DNA of 64,000 nt from Microbacterium sp. (GTDB lineage: Bacteria; Actinomycetota; Actinomycetes; Actinomycetales; Microbacteriaceae): positions 1 through 64,000 of the forward strand of contig JAEKKN010000037.1 of assembly GCA_019510305.1 (NCBI GenBank), in the 5' to 3' direction. Each line of letters opens with the position of its first letter. Position 1 is the stretch's first letter. Shown here piece by piece: positions 57,033-64,000 of the stretch. The notes beneath the pieces are model-generated. The model saw only the letters and a program-made list of their open reading frames with translations, searched no databases and was not told where the DNA came from. A program made the position numbers and the translations under genes.

Positions 57033-57659
57033 TCAGCGCCTCGCCGGGAGGCGGCTGAGGGTCCAGGTGAGAACTGCAGCGAGCAGAAGGGCGACGAGCA
57101 GTGCGAGGACCGTCATGGACAGCTGCGCGGGCCCTCGATCCGGCAACAGGAATCCGTAGGGAACCCAGCCGTCGGTCGCGCCGCGCAGCAGTGTCACGGT
57201 CAGCCACAGCAGCGGATAGGGGAGCACGAGCCAGATCCACCGCCAGGGGAGGGGCGGCCTGTCGGCGATGAGGGCCCAGTCGAGCACCAGCAGGACCGGG
57301 AGAACGAGGTGGAGGGTGGCGCTGACCCACACGGGCGCGGAACCCGTTCCAGGGACCACGAGGTTGTAGATGGCGGCCACGATGATCATGCAGGCCACTG
57401 CGATGCCACGGGCCGCGTGCATCGCGGTAGGTGTCTCTCGGTTGCCGAGGGCCTGAGCGCCTGTGGTGATCAGGAGGACGCCCGTCAGCAGACTCGTGAG
57501 ATTCGTGAAGTAGCCGAAGTAGTCGAGGGGACTCGCGCCCTGCGCGGGAATCCCGATCGTGTAGGTGTAGAGCAGGATGCCGATCACCGCGGTACCGAGC
57601 GCGACCCGTGCGATCGCGATCGATCTCGAGGTCGTGGGCCGATGAGTCACGGGTTTCAC
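57033..57659 (-). CDS. Pr6Pr family membrane protein
   Basis: The 208-residue integral membrane protein has six hydrophobic helices and short loops, with the recognisable stretches DYFGYFTNLTSLLTGVLL and YNLVVPGTGSAPVW, and later PYPLLWLTVTLLRG. The family's function is unknown; some members are annotated as FAR-17a/AIG1-like. No operon partner is evident. The ATG at 57659 begins MKPVTHR. Confidence 0.75.
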   Translation of the reverse strand: MKPVTHRPTTSRSIAIARVALGTAVIGILLYTYTIGIPAQGASPLDYFGYFTNLTSLLTGVLLITTGAQALGNRETPTAMHAARGIAVACMIIVAAIYNLVVPGTGSAPVWVSATLHLVLPVLLVLDWALIADRPPLPWRWIWLVLPYPLLWLTVTLLRGATDGWVPYGFLLPDRGPAQLSMTVLALLVALLLAAVLTWTLSRLPARR

Positions 57660-57703
57660 CCTACGACCTCGCGTTCATTCCCGACTATGCACTCGCTCGG
57701 CGG

Positions 57704-58153
57704 TCAACCGCGCAGAGCGTCGCTGAGCCACCTCGCGTAGAGAAGCCAGGGGTCACCCTGCGCGCGGAGGCCGACTATGTGGGCTCGCAGATCGTCTGCG
57801 AGCGTGAACCATTCGCCTCCTTCACGCAGGGCGGCGAACTCGCGGTGGCGCTGCTGTTCGATGCCGCGTCCGCCGCGTTCGAAGGCGAGCAGCTCGTCAT
57901 GGCGGATGCTGGCCAGGCGCTGCCGTGGGCGACGACTCGTCCCGATCTTCACGCGGCGGTCGTAGCGCAGGTAGTACACGACCTCGATGACTGGCCGCGG
58001 GAGTTCGAAGTCAGGGGCGTCGCCGTACCGCCAGCCGCAGGCCGAGCACACCCAGGCATCCTCGACGCGGGTGCCGTGCGGCTGGCCGCAGAGGTTGCAC
58101 GGTCCGGGAAGACGCTCGTTCACCAGGTTCACGCTATGCAGGGCCTCCGACAC
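57704..58153 (-). CDS. GIY-YIG nuclease-fold protein with N-terminal zinc ribbon
   Basis: In the 149-residue protein, Cys19, Cys22, Cys36 and Cys39 (CNLC and CSAC) form a probable zinc ribbon. Residues of about 57-130 resemble the T5orf172/MUG113 branch of the GIY-YIG superfamily: VVYYLRYDRRVKIGTSRRPRQRLASIRHDELLAFE, with the nuclease-type Tyr and Arg, then GGEWFTLADDL. Relatives are phage or mobile-element associated, though none is seen here. The function is not known. Confidence 0.72.
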   Translation of the reverse strand: MSEALHSVNLVNERLPGPCNLCGQPHGTRVEDAWVCSACGWRYGDAPDFELPRPVIEVVYYLRYDRRVKIGTSRRPRQRLASIRHDELLAFERGGRGIEQQRHREFAALREGGEWFTLADDLRAHIVGLRAQGDPWLLYARWLSDALRG

Positions 58154-58203
58154 CCACGCGAGCCGACGGTGGAGAAGGCGTCGTCGCAGGGTGCGGTCGG
58201 CGG

Positions 58204-58569
58204 TTACCCGATCTCCCGCAGCTCCGACGTCCGGTCGCCGCCTGCGTCGCCGGTGTTGACCGTGCCCTGGGGCTCGAACAGGACCGCCTCGACGTCTCCG
58301 TCTGCCTTGGGGCAGTGCTCGACGCCGCGCGGCACGACGAACACGTCGTGCGGATTCAGCACGACATCCCGGTCGCGAAGCTGAATCGTCAGCCGCCCGC
58401 TCATCACCATGAACAGTTCATCGGTGTCCGGGTGGGTGTGCCAGACGAACTCGCCCCGCAGCTTCACCACCTTGACGTCGTAGTCGTTGATGCTGACGAG
58501 CCGGTGAGGCTGCCAGGGGTCAGAGATCGTCGAGAGGGCTTCGTCCACGTTGCGAACGTCGTCTGTCAT
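58204..58569 (-). CDS. Cupin domain protein
   Basis: The 121-residue protein has a single small cupin barrel: motif 1 FVWHTHPDTDELFMVMSG (metal ligands His, His, Glu) and motif 2 DVFVVPRGVEHCP. Members range from isomerases to dioxygenases and sugar-binding proteins, so a specific activity cannot be given. The metal ligands are intact, so it is probably active. The gene is monocistronic, divergent from the small ORF at 58652. Confidence 0.82.
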   Translation of the reverse strand: MTDDVRNVDEALSTISDPWQPHRLVSINDYDVKVVKLRGEFVWHTHPDTDELFMVMSGRLTIQLRDRDVVLNPHDVFVVPRGVEHCPKADGDVEAVLFEPQGTVNTGDAGGDRTSELREIG

Positions 58570-58639
58570 GGCCGAAGTCTAACCAGGGGAGGTTCTGCGG
58601 ACCGCGCTGCGATCGGAGCCGAGGGCTCGCGGTTCCGCC

Positions 58640-58645
58640 TAATCT
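58640..58645 (+). promoter_or_regulatory. -10 element for a leaderless small-ORF/hydrolase transcript
   Basis: TAATCT, the best -10 match among the window's leaderless promoters, is followed by six bases and the ATG at 58652. Confidence 0.6.
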
Positions 58646-58651
58646 GAAGGC

Positions 58652-58744
58652 ATGGCTTTTGTCGACCGAAGCGCTCGGCTGTCTGCGGGGGAGATCACTG
58701 CGCTGCCCCGCCCGGCTCTCAAAGCAACGCCCGGGAGCGAGTGA
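58652..58744 (+). CDS. 30-residue small ORF at the head of the hydrolase transcript
   Basis: The frame runs from ATG at 58652 to TGA at 58742-58744 and encodes 30 residues (MAFVDRSARLSAG, ending TPGSE). It starts six bases after a TAATCT -10, and the hydrolase GTG begins four bases after its stop. It may be a leader peptide that couples translation to the hydrolase. I recognise no homologue. Conservation is untested, so it could instead be non-functional leader sequence. Confidence 0.45.
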   Translation: MAFVDRSARLSAGEITALPRPALKATPGSE

Positions 58745-58747
58745 ACA

Positions 58748-59575
58748 GTGTTCGAGTCGTTGACGCGAGAGTTCCGGTGGCGTGGCCGGACGGTCCGGTG
58801 GGTTCGTGCCGGGTCTGGGCCAGCCGTCGTCTTTCTTCACGGAACGCCCTGGTCGTCACAGCTGTGGGCGCCGATCGCTGCCACTCTCGCGGGTCAGTTC
58901 ACGGTCTACCTCTGGGACATGCCGGGTTACGGCGCCTCCTCCAAGGACGCTTCTCATCCGGTCGACCTCGGTGTGCAGGGCGAACTGTTCGCCGATCTGC
59001 TCGAGCACTGGGGCCTCGAACGTCCGCATGTGGTCGCACATGACTTCGGAGGGGCGGTGGCTCTGCGTGCGCGGCTGCGTCATGGAGCGGAGTATCAGTC
59101 GCTGTGCCTCGTCGACGTGGTCGCGCTCTCGCCATGGGGATCTCCGTTCTTCAGGCTGGTCAAAGAGAACGTCGCCGTGTTCGAGCAGCTGCCTCCGGAC
59201 GTGCATCGTGGTGCGCTCGAGGCCTACATCGGCGGTGCGAGTCATCGCGGGTTGCGCCCCGACGATCTGAGCGTGCTCGCCGAACCATGGCTCGACGCGA
59301 CCGGTCAGGCAGCTTTCTACCGGCAGATCGCCGAAGCCGACGAGCGCTTCACCGAGGATGTCGAGCCGCACTACGGCGACGTCGGAGAACCGGTGCACAT
59401 CATCTGGGGTACGGAGGATTCCTGGATCCCGAGCGACCGGGCGCTGCGTCTCGGCGAACTGATCCCCCACGCGTCGGTCGTGCTGATCGAGGAAGCGGGA
59501 CACCTCATTCAACTCGATGCGCCGGCGGCACTCGCCGCAGAGCTCGGCAGGTGGTTGAGCCGGGTCGACCGATGA
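58748..59575 (+). CDS. Alpha/beta hydrolase with an aspartate nucleophile (dehalogenase/epoxide-hydrolase-like)
   Basis: The 275-residue protein has FLHGTPWSS as the oxyanion loop and AHDFGG at the nucleophile elbow, with Asp99 instead of Ser. That is the arrangement of haloalkane dehalogenases, haloacetate dehalogenases and epoxide hydrolases. The base His is in EEAGHLIQLD and an acid lies in WGTEDSWI. The substrate is unknown. The GTG start sits four bases after the small ORF's stop. Confidence 0.82.
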   Translation: MFESLTREFRWRGRTVRWVRAGSGPAVVFLHGTPWSSQLWAPIAATLAGQFTVYLWDMPGYGASSKDASHPVDLGVQGELFADLLEHWGLERPHVVAHDFGGAVALRARLRHGAEYQSLCLVDVVALSPWGSPFFRLVKENVAVFEQLPPDVHRGALEAYIGGASHRGLRPDDLSVLAEPWLDATGQAAFYRQIAEADERFTEDVEPHYGDVGEPVHIIWGTEDSWIPSDRALRLGELIPHASVVLIEEAGHLIQLDAPAALAAELGRWLSRVDR

Positions 59576-59650
59576 AGACTGTGCCGGGCTAGGCGCACAC
59601 GCCGCTGTCGCGTCTGCCTGCCTGTCTCATCCCACCGAGCCCGGTCCGCC

Positions 59651-61087
59651 TCAATTCTCCTGCGGACGTAGGAAGATCCAGATGGCGGCGGCTGCGGCGA
59701 GACAGATCCCGCCGTTCACCCAGATCGCTGTGGTGACTCCGGAGAGCACCGCGTCCGACGACGCGGCGTCGCTGCGCAGGACCACGACGGCCAACACGGC
59801 GCTCATGACGGGTGTGCCGAGTACGATTCCCACCTGCTGGCTCATGGTGGCCAGTCCTGTGCCCAGGCCTTGGTCCCGAGCTCGGAGTCCCGACGTGGCG
59901 GTGACCATGAATCCGACGATCACGACGAGGTTCGCCACGCCGCCGATGAAGGTGACGCCGAGCAGCAGCCAGGCGGATGCCGCGGCATCCGACAACAGCG
60001 CGAGCGGCATCGTCGCGAAGCCCTGGACGACGAAGCCGCCCACGATCGCCGCCTTGCTGCCGAAACGCGCGATGATCCGGGGGCCGACGAGACCGCCGAT
60101 CACCGTCCCGATGCCCAGAGCCGTGAACGAGAGCCCCGCAGCGAGTGGGGTGTACCCGAGCACCTTCTGCAGATAGATCGTGAGCAGGAAGACGAGCGAG
60201 GTCTCTGTCGCGAAGGCGAGGACCCCGGCCACGTTGCCCCATGCGACGTTCGGTCGGACGACGATCGGCAGCGGCACCAGGGGGAAGGGCGATCTGCGTT
60301 CGATGAGCACGAACGAGCCGAGAAGGAGGACGGCGAGGGCCAGGGAGATGAGGGTGATCGATCCCGTCCACGAAGACTCCGCCGCGGAAGTGAGCCCGAA
60401 CACCAGGGCGAGCAGCCCGAGAGTCACGGTGATCGCGCCCGGGATGTCGAGCGCGGTCCGCCTGGTCCTGCGGCTCTCCTGCAAGACCACGGGAGCGACG
60501 ACCAGCACCGCGACGGCGATGGGCACGTTGATGAGGAACGCCCAGCGCCAGGAGAGGAGGTCGGTGAGGAATCCTCCGAGAATCGCCCCTGTGGTGAAAC
60601 CGGCGGCCATGAGGGAACCGTTCAGTCCCAGGGCCCTGTCTCGGGTCCGCCCCTCGGCGAAGGTTCCCAGGAGCAGGGACAGCGCTGCCGGAATGACGAT
60701 CGCCGTGGCGAATCCTTGAGCGACCCTGGCGGCGAGCAGGAGCTCGGCGGTCGTGGCGAGACCACCGAGGAGAGATCCGGCGCCGAGGAGGACCATTCCG
60801 ATCAGGAACATCCGACGGCGGCCCGCCAGATCAGCGATGCGACCCATGAGCAGGGTGAAACCGGCCGCGCAGAGCGCGAACGAGGTGGCGATCCACTGCA
60901 GATTCTCGATGGTGAACCCGAGGTCGGCACCGATGGCGGGCAGGGCGACGTTGAGCACGGAGAAGTCGACCGCGAGCGTGAAACTCGCTGTGAGCAGCAC
61001 GACGAGCGCGATCCGCTGCTTGCCCGTCATCCCGGGCGGGTGCTCCGGGGAATCGACGTCCGCGGTGAGGGAGTTGTTCGTGGTCAT
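59651..61087 (-). CDS. MFS transporter, DHA2 (14-TMS) drug exporter family
   Basis: The 478-residue protein has the DHA2 pattern: TM1 motif D1 (DFSVLNVALPAIGADLG), motif A between TM2 and TM3 (GRIADLAGRRRMF), motif C in TM5 (LMAAGFTTGAILGG), and about 14 helices. Such proteins expel drugs or toxic metabolites by proton antiport. An XRE-type regulator is divergent from it, the usual arrangement for a locally regulated exporter. AGGAAG precedes the ATG at 61087. Confidence 0.9.
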   Translation of the reverse strand: MTTNNSLTADVDSPEHPPGMTGKQRIALVVLLTASFTLAVDFSVLNVALPAIGADLGFTIENLQWIATSFALCAAGFTLLMGRIADLAGRRRMFLIGMVLLGAGSLLGGLATTAELLLAARVAQGFATAIVIPAALSLLLGTFAEGRTRDRALGLNGSLMAAGFTTGAILGGFLTDLLSWRWAFLINVPIAVAVLVVAPVVLQESRRTRRTALDIPGAITVTLGLLALVFGLTSAAESSWTGSITLISLALAVLLLGSFVLIERRSPFPLVPLPIVVRPNVAWGNVAGVLAFATETSLVFLLTIYLQKVLGYTPLAAGLSFTALGIGTVIGGLVGPRIIARFGSKAAIVGGFVVQGFATMPLALLSDAAASAWLLLGVTFIGGVANLVVIVGFMVTATSGLRARDQGLGTGLATMSQQVGIVLGTPVMSAVLAVVVLRSDAASSDAVLSGVTTAIWVNGGICLAAAAAIWIFLRPQEN

Positions 61088-61157
61088 GACGTGCCTTCCT
61101 GAAGTGGGACCTGTTCGACAGGATCTCGGCACTGGAGACTGTCAACCACGCCCGCTC

Positions 61158-61184
61158 GTGCCTAGCACTGGCAGCGACAGGCAC
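61158..61184. promoter_or_regulatory. Putative operator between the MFS exporter and its regulator
   Basis: GTGCCT (61158-61163) and AGGCAC (61179-61184) form an inverted repeat; inside it TGCC-N7-GGCA (61159-61173) is another. On the minus strand TTGACA (61140-61145) may be the exporter's -35. The site lies between the two divergent promoters. Confidence 0.45.
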
Positions 61185-61213
61185 CGTGTTCGAGGAGAGC
61201 AGATAATGAGGTG

Positions 61214-62140
61214 ATGACACACGTAAGCGAGCTCGGCGAGTTCCTCCGATTGCGCCGTGCGGCTCTGCAGCCGGAAGATGTCGGTGTCGTGGGTTACGGC
61301 GTCCGACGTGTGCCAGGGTTGAGGCGCGAGGAGATCGCGATGCTCGCGGGCGTGAGCACCACGTACTACACACGCCTCGAGCAGGGGCAGAGCGTCAACG
61401 CCTCGGAGTCGGTCATCCAGTCCATCGCCCGAGCGCTGAACCTCACGGCGGACGAGCGCATCCACCTGTTCGACCTGGCTCGGGCGCGGTCGGCTCCGCG
61501 GCGCAGGCCTCCGACGAAGCCCGATCGCGCACGCCGCGGCACGCTGAGACTGATCCACTCCCTGCCGAACACGCCCGCGGTGATCATCGGCAGACGCAGT
61601 GAAGTGCTCGGATGGAACGCCCTCGGACATCGGCTTGTCGCGGGACATCTCGACGTCGACAGCCCGGCGCATCCCGAGACTCGCCCTAACACCACTCGCA
61701 TGATGTTCCTGGACGACCACACGCGCGAGCTCTACGGGCGCTGGGACGAGGAGGCCGAACGGGCCGTCTCGTCGTTGCGCGTCCTGGCCGCGAAAGACCC
61801 CGACGACATCGAGATGACCGCGCTCGTCGGTGAGCTGTGCCTGAAGAGTCCGGAGTTCGGTCGGCTCTGGGCAAGGCATCCCGTCACCGCCTGCGTGTCG
61901 GGCGCCAAGTACTTTCAACATCCGGATGTGGGGGATTTCGAACTCGCGTTCGAGGTGCTGAGCCCGCCCGATGAACCGATGCATCGCGTGCTGCTGTTCA
62001 CGCCCGAACCCGGATCGGCGGCCGAGAGGGCAGTGCAGCTCTTGGCTCGAGAAGTCGAGCTCGCGGAGGACGCCGAGCAGTGGCCGCGGGGAGAGCGGGC
62101 CTCGGATCGGACCGCTGAGTCACTCGACCGCATGCCTTGA
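61214..62140 (+). CDS. XRE-family regulator with MmyB-like ligand-binding domain
   Basis: In the 308-residue protein, residues of about 5-85 form an XRE-type helix-turn-helix (GLRREEIAMLAGVSTTYYTRLEQGQ). From about 105 the MmyB-like PAS-type ligand domain follows (LPNTPAVIIGRRSEVLGWNALGHRLVAG, then ELCLKSPEFGRLWARHPV). Such regulators are frequent in actinobacteria, generally beside the gene they control; here that is the MFS exporter. I chose the ATG at 61214 over the GTG at 61211 because GATAAT lies exactly six bases upstream (61202-61207), matching the window's leaderless pattern. Confidence 0.88.
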   Translation: MTHVSELGEFLRLRRAALQPEDVGVVGYGVRRVPGLRREEIAMLAGVSTTYYTRLEQGQSVNASESVIQSIARALNLTADERIHLFDLARARSAPRRRPPTKPDRARRGTLRLIHSLPNTPAVIIGRRSEVLGWNALGHRLVAGHLDVDSPAHPETRPNTTRMMFLDDHTRELYGRWDEEAERAVSSLRVLAAKDPDDIEMTALVGELCLKSPEFGRLWARHPVTACVSGAKYFQHPDVGDFELAFEVLSPPDEPMHRVLLFTPEPGSAAERAVQLLAREVELAEDAEQWPRGERASDRTAESLDRMP

Positions 62141-62222
62141 GAACCCGAGATGTCGGTGCAGATCCCGAGGAACTCGCAGCGTGGATGCAGGAACGCCCCC
62201 GGAAGGACTGGGGGCGTGATGG

Positions 62223-62295
62223 TGGGCGATACCGGACTCGAACCGATGACCTCTTCCGTGTGAAGGAAGCGCGCTACCAACTGCGCCAATCGCCC
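62223..62295 (-). tRNA. tRNA-Val (anticodon CAC)
   Basis: A 73-base cloverleaf with acceptor GGGCGAT/ATCGCCC, anticodon arm CTTCC-TTCACAC-GGAAG and T-loop GGTTCGAGTCC. The CCA is not encoded. It is on the opposite strand to the three tRNAs that follow. Confidence 0.92.
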
Positions 62296-62385
62296 ATACC
62301 TTGCGGGTACGTCAACCGATACTACCCGACGCTCAGAGGCTCAGATGACCAGAAACCGAGACACGCGCGAGATTCGGTTCTGGTT

Positions 62386-62413
62386 TTGACAACGGCCGAA
62401 CGTCGGCTAATGT
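62386..62413 (+). promoter_or_regulatory. Promoter of the tRNA-Gly/Cys/Val cluster
   Basis: A consensus -35 TTGACA (62386-62391) and TAATGT -10 (62408-62413) with a 16-base spacer lie 35 bp before tRNA-Gly. Confidence 0.75.
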
Positions 62414-62448
62414 TTATCAAGTGCTCGGGGCGATAACCCGGGAACAAC

Positions 62449-62521
62449 GCGGATGTAGCGCAGTTGGTAGCGCACAACCTTGCCAAGGTTGGGGTCGCGA
62501 GTTCGAGTCTCGTCATCCGCT
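62449..62521 (+). tRNA. tRNA-Gly (anticodon GCC)
   Basis: A 73-base cloverleaf with acceptor GCGGATG/CATCCGC and anticodon arm CAACC-TTGCCAA-GGTTG. First of three tandem tRNAs. Confidence 0.93.
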
Positions 62522-62574
62522 CAAGTGCAGGGGCTCTCTTCGGAGGGCCTTCAGCACGTGGGGTCAATCCACAC

Positions 62575-62645
62575 GGTGGCGTGGCCGAGCGGCTAGGCAC
62601 CGGCCTGCAAAGCCGTTTACACGGGTTCGAATCCCGTCGCCACCT
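62575..62645 (+). tRNA. tRNA-Cys (anticodon GCA)
   Basis: A 71-base cloverleaf with acceptor GGTGGCG/CGCCACC, anticodon arm CGGCC-TGCAAA-GCCG region and T-loop GGGTTCGAATCCC. Confidence 0.92.
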
Positions 62646-62670
62646 CGCATAAACTGAATAGCCCACTTGG

Positions 62671-62742
62671 GCGCGATTGGCGCAGCGGTAGCGCGCTTCC
62701 CTGACACGGAAGAGGTCACTGGTTCGATCCCAGTATCGCGCA
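62671..62742 (+). tRNA. tRNA-Val (anticodon GAC)
   Basis: A 72-base cloverleaf with acceptor GCGCGAT/ATCGCGC and anticodon arm CTTCC-CTGACAC-GGAAG. The anticodon stem and D-arm are nearly the same as in the tRNA-Val(CAC) 380 bp away. Confidence 0.93.
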
Positions 62743-62747
62743 CAGAG

Positions 62748-62775
62748 AAAACCCCCGGTTCTCCCGGGGGTTTTT
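62748..62775 (+). terminator. Terminator of the tRNA cluster
   Basis: An 11-bp stem AAAACCCCCGG with its complement, a 5-base loop and a run of five T residues follow tRNA-Val. This is the only classical U-tract terminator in the window. Confidence 0.93.
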
Positions 62776-62901
62776 GCGTTTCACAACGGTGCCGACCGGT
62801 GCGGGCAAGCGGCGTTTGGGTCAGCTCTGACGGGCGCGGAGGACCGCCTGATCGCATGAGGGGCGGCATTCGGCGATCAGGCGGTTCCGACAGCCCGAGA
62901 C

Positions 62902-63870
62902 TCAGCTTGCGTCCGGCATCCGCGCTGATTCCCATTTACGGAGCTCTTCCGCGATGCGCGGTGACTGCGTGTGGTGCAGATAGTGACCGCCGACGAGAGG
63001 GACCACGGTGCCGTCGGCCACGGCTGCGGCCTGACGATCGTGCAACGCCAGCCAGTCCGGGCTCGCCTCGTCGTCTTCGCGGACGAAGAGCAGCAGCGGC
63101 AGATCTTCGGGGAACTCCGTGCCAAGCGCGCGGGAGAAGTTGATGCGGATGCGCGCCATCTCGTTCAGGTAAGTGGGTGCGAGGGAGTTCCGATTCGCGA
63201 GGAGCGCCATCTGGACCTGTGACTCGTGAGAGAACACGGACTCGTCGTACTCGGCTCTTGCGAAAGCGGCGGCGAGGCGCACCAGGCCCAGATTCTTCGC
63301 GGCGCCGAGAAGTCCGGTCGGGAACTGCGTATCCATGTGGGGCTGGCCGGGCACGCTCGAATCGATCCCGACGAATGCGGAGACCTCGTCGGGGAAGCGC
63401 TCAGCGAACTCGATCGCATACAGCCCGGCGATGGAATGTCCCATCAGCGTATAGCGCTCGATGTCGAGTTGTGCGAGCGCGGCATGCACCTCGGTGACGA
63501 TGTTCTCGGTCGTGCGCTCCCGATCGGTGCCGTCGCTGAGCCCGTAGCCGAAGGGCTCGACGACGATGACCCGATGATCCTCGCTGAGTTCGGCGACGAG
63601 CGGAGCGAAGTCGAGGGCGGGTGAGGCAGTCCCGAATCCGGGCAGGAGCACGACGTCCTGCGGCCCATCCCCGGTGATGACGACGTTCATCTCCTGGCCG
63701 TTCACCGAGATCAGCTGTCCGTAACCGTCGATCCGCTCCTTCTCGATCCCGGTCGCCACGACATTCACGATCGTGGTGGTCGTGAGACCCACAGCGACCA
63801 CGGCCATGACAACAGCCACGGCGACGAGCGCCTTCTTCTTCGCAGATTTCTTCATTTCAGACTTCTTCAT
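62902..63870 (-). CDS. Membrane-anchored alpha/beta hydrolase
   Basis: The 322-residue protein starts with a Lys-rich tail and one transmembrane helix (about residues 14-38), so the hydrolase domain is probably outside the membrane. GFGTASPALDF is the oxyanion region, GHSIAG carries nucleophile Ser146, and the His lies in LVGGHYLHHT; VREDDEASPD carries an acid. The substrate is unknown. The start is ambiguous because a 15-bp tandem repeat duplicates MKKSE; ATGs lie at 63870 and 63855. A longer frame to 63990 is unlikely. Confidence 0.8.
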   Translation of the reverse strand: MKKSEMKKSAKKKALVAVAVVMAVVAVGLTTTTIVNVVATGIEKERIDGYGQLISVNGQEMNVVITGDGPQDVVLLPGFGTASPALDFAPLVAELSEDHRVIVVEPFGYGLSDGTDRERTTENIVTEVHAALAQLDIERYTLMGHSIAGLYAIEFAERFPDEVSAFVGIDSSVPGQPHMDTQFPTGLLGAAKNLGLVRLAAAFARAEYDESVFSHESQVQMALLANRNSLAPTYLNEMARIRINFSRALGTEFPEDLPLLLFVREDDEASPDWLALHDRQAAAVADGTVVPLVGGHYLHHTQSPRIAEELRKWESARMPDAS

Positions 63871-63876
63871 CTCAGA
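63832..63876 (-). repeat. 15-bp tandem repeat over the hydrolase start
   Basis: On the minus strand the unit TCTGARATGAAGAAR occurs twice exactly (63862-63876 and 63847-63861), and a third degenerate copy (63832-63846, TCTGCGAAGAAGAAG) has lost the ATG. Confidence 0.8.
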
Positions 63877-64000
63877 CCTGTCCCGGCACACGAACTGCGC
63901 ACCGTCGTTCCAGCGTGCGCTGGCTGCGGGGATGTCGCATCGCCCTCCGGTGGACATCGGTGTACCGCGTTCGCGGTACGGGAAAGTCATCCTGCAGGTG

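Overview
This window is a chromosomal segment from a high-GC Gram-positive actinobacterium, most likely Microbacteriaceae (Microbacterium-like). The evidence is the GC-rich codon use, GTG starts, leaderless TANNNT promoters, and a core set of Actinomycetota families: GlnE, SepH, DUF3000, DUF3093, DUF3159, DUF3710, DUF4191, DUF4193, DUF7455, a two-lipoyl-domain E2 and MurT/GatD relatives. I see no phage, insertion sequence, CRISPR array or plasmid signature. No gene-free gap exceeds 300 bases, and most genes are housekeeping.

Layout. 1-8.4 kb: nitrogen control (partial glnE, glnA with a GlnR-type box), a lipid kinase, an AI-2E family transporter, and a divergent RimK ligase and Zn-protease-like pair. 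8.4-16.4 kb: DUF4191, a membrane protein, the pepA-lpdA-sucB operon and a PAC2 protein. 16.5-21.7 kb: the primary sigma factor followed by four translationally coupled genes (MurT-like, GatD-like and two alanine-racemase-like proteins). 22-29.8 kb: parE, an arginase-family gene, parC, a broken phosphodiesterase and sepH. 30-37.7 kb: DUF4193, DUF3093, dut, DUF3710, DUF3159, acnA and dxs. 37.7-44.8 kb: an SPFH protein, then glpD-TetR divergent from an alkylglycerone-phosphate-synthase-like flavoprotein, a lipid kinase and a GMC oxidoreductase. 44.9-53.8 kb: fadB/fadA-type beta-oxidation, RNase D-like protein, DUF3000, hydrolase, SufE, rhodanese and ZapE. 53.8-62.1 kb: amt with GlnR-type boxes, a PemK-like protein, DUF1611, small enzymes, and an MFS exporter divergent from its likely regulator. 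62.2-62.8 kb: four tRNA genes. The window ends in a membrane-anchored hydrolase.

The strongest candidate for a new system is 17803-21633. Its MurT/GatD pair looks unable to carry out glutamine-dependent amidation: GatD has Ile and Gln where the catalytic Cys and His should be, and the MurT-like protein contains no cysteine, so it has no zinc ribbon. The two downstream racemase-like proteins are complementary. One keeps the PLP lysine and barrel residues but has Ser at the catalytic Tyr. The other lacks most of the barrel and the PLP lysine but keeps the Tyr. Alanine racemase active sites form across the dimer interface, so an obligate heterodimer is plausible. Microbacteriaceae have group-B peptidoglycan, cross-linked through the D-Glu alpha-carboxyl, the same group that MurT/GatD normally amidates. 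I infer that the cluster may have been re-purposed for the group-B cross-bridge.

Nitrogen regulation is the second coherent theme: glnA carries a four-half-site GlnR-like box and amt has two GlnR-like sites, and both GlnE and its target tyrosine in GlnA are visible. All assignments come from reading the sequence; no database search was run.
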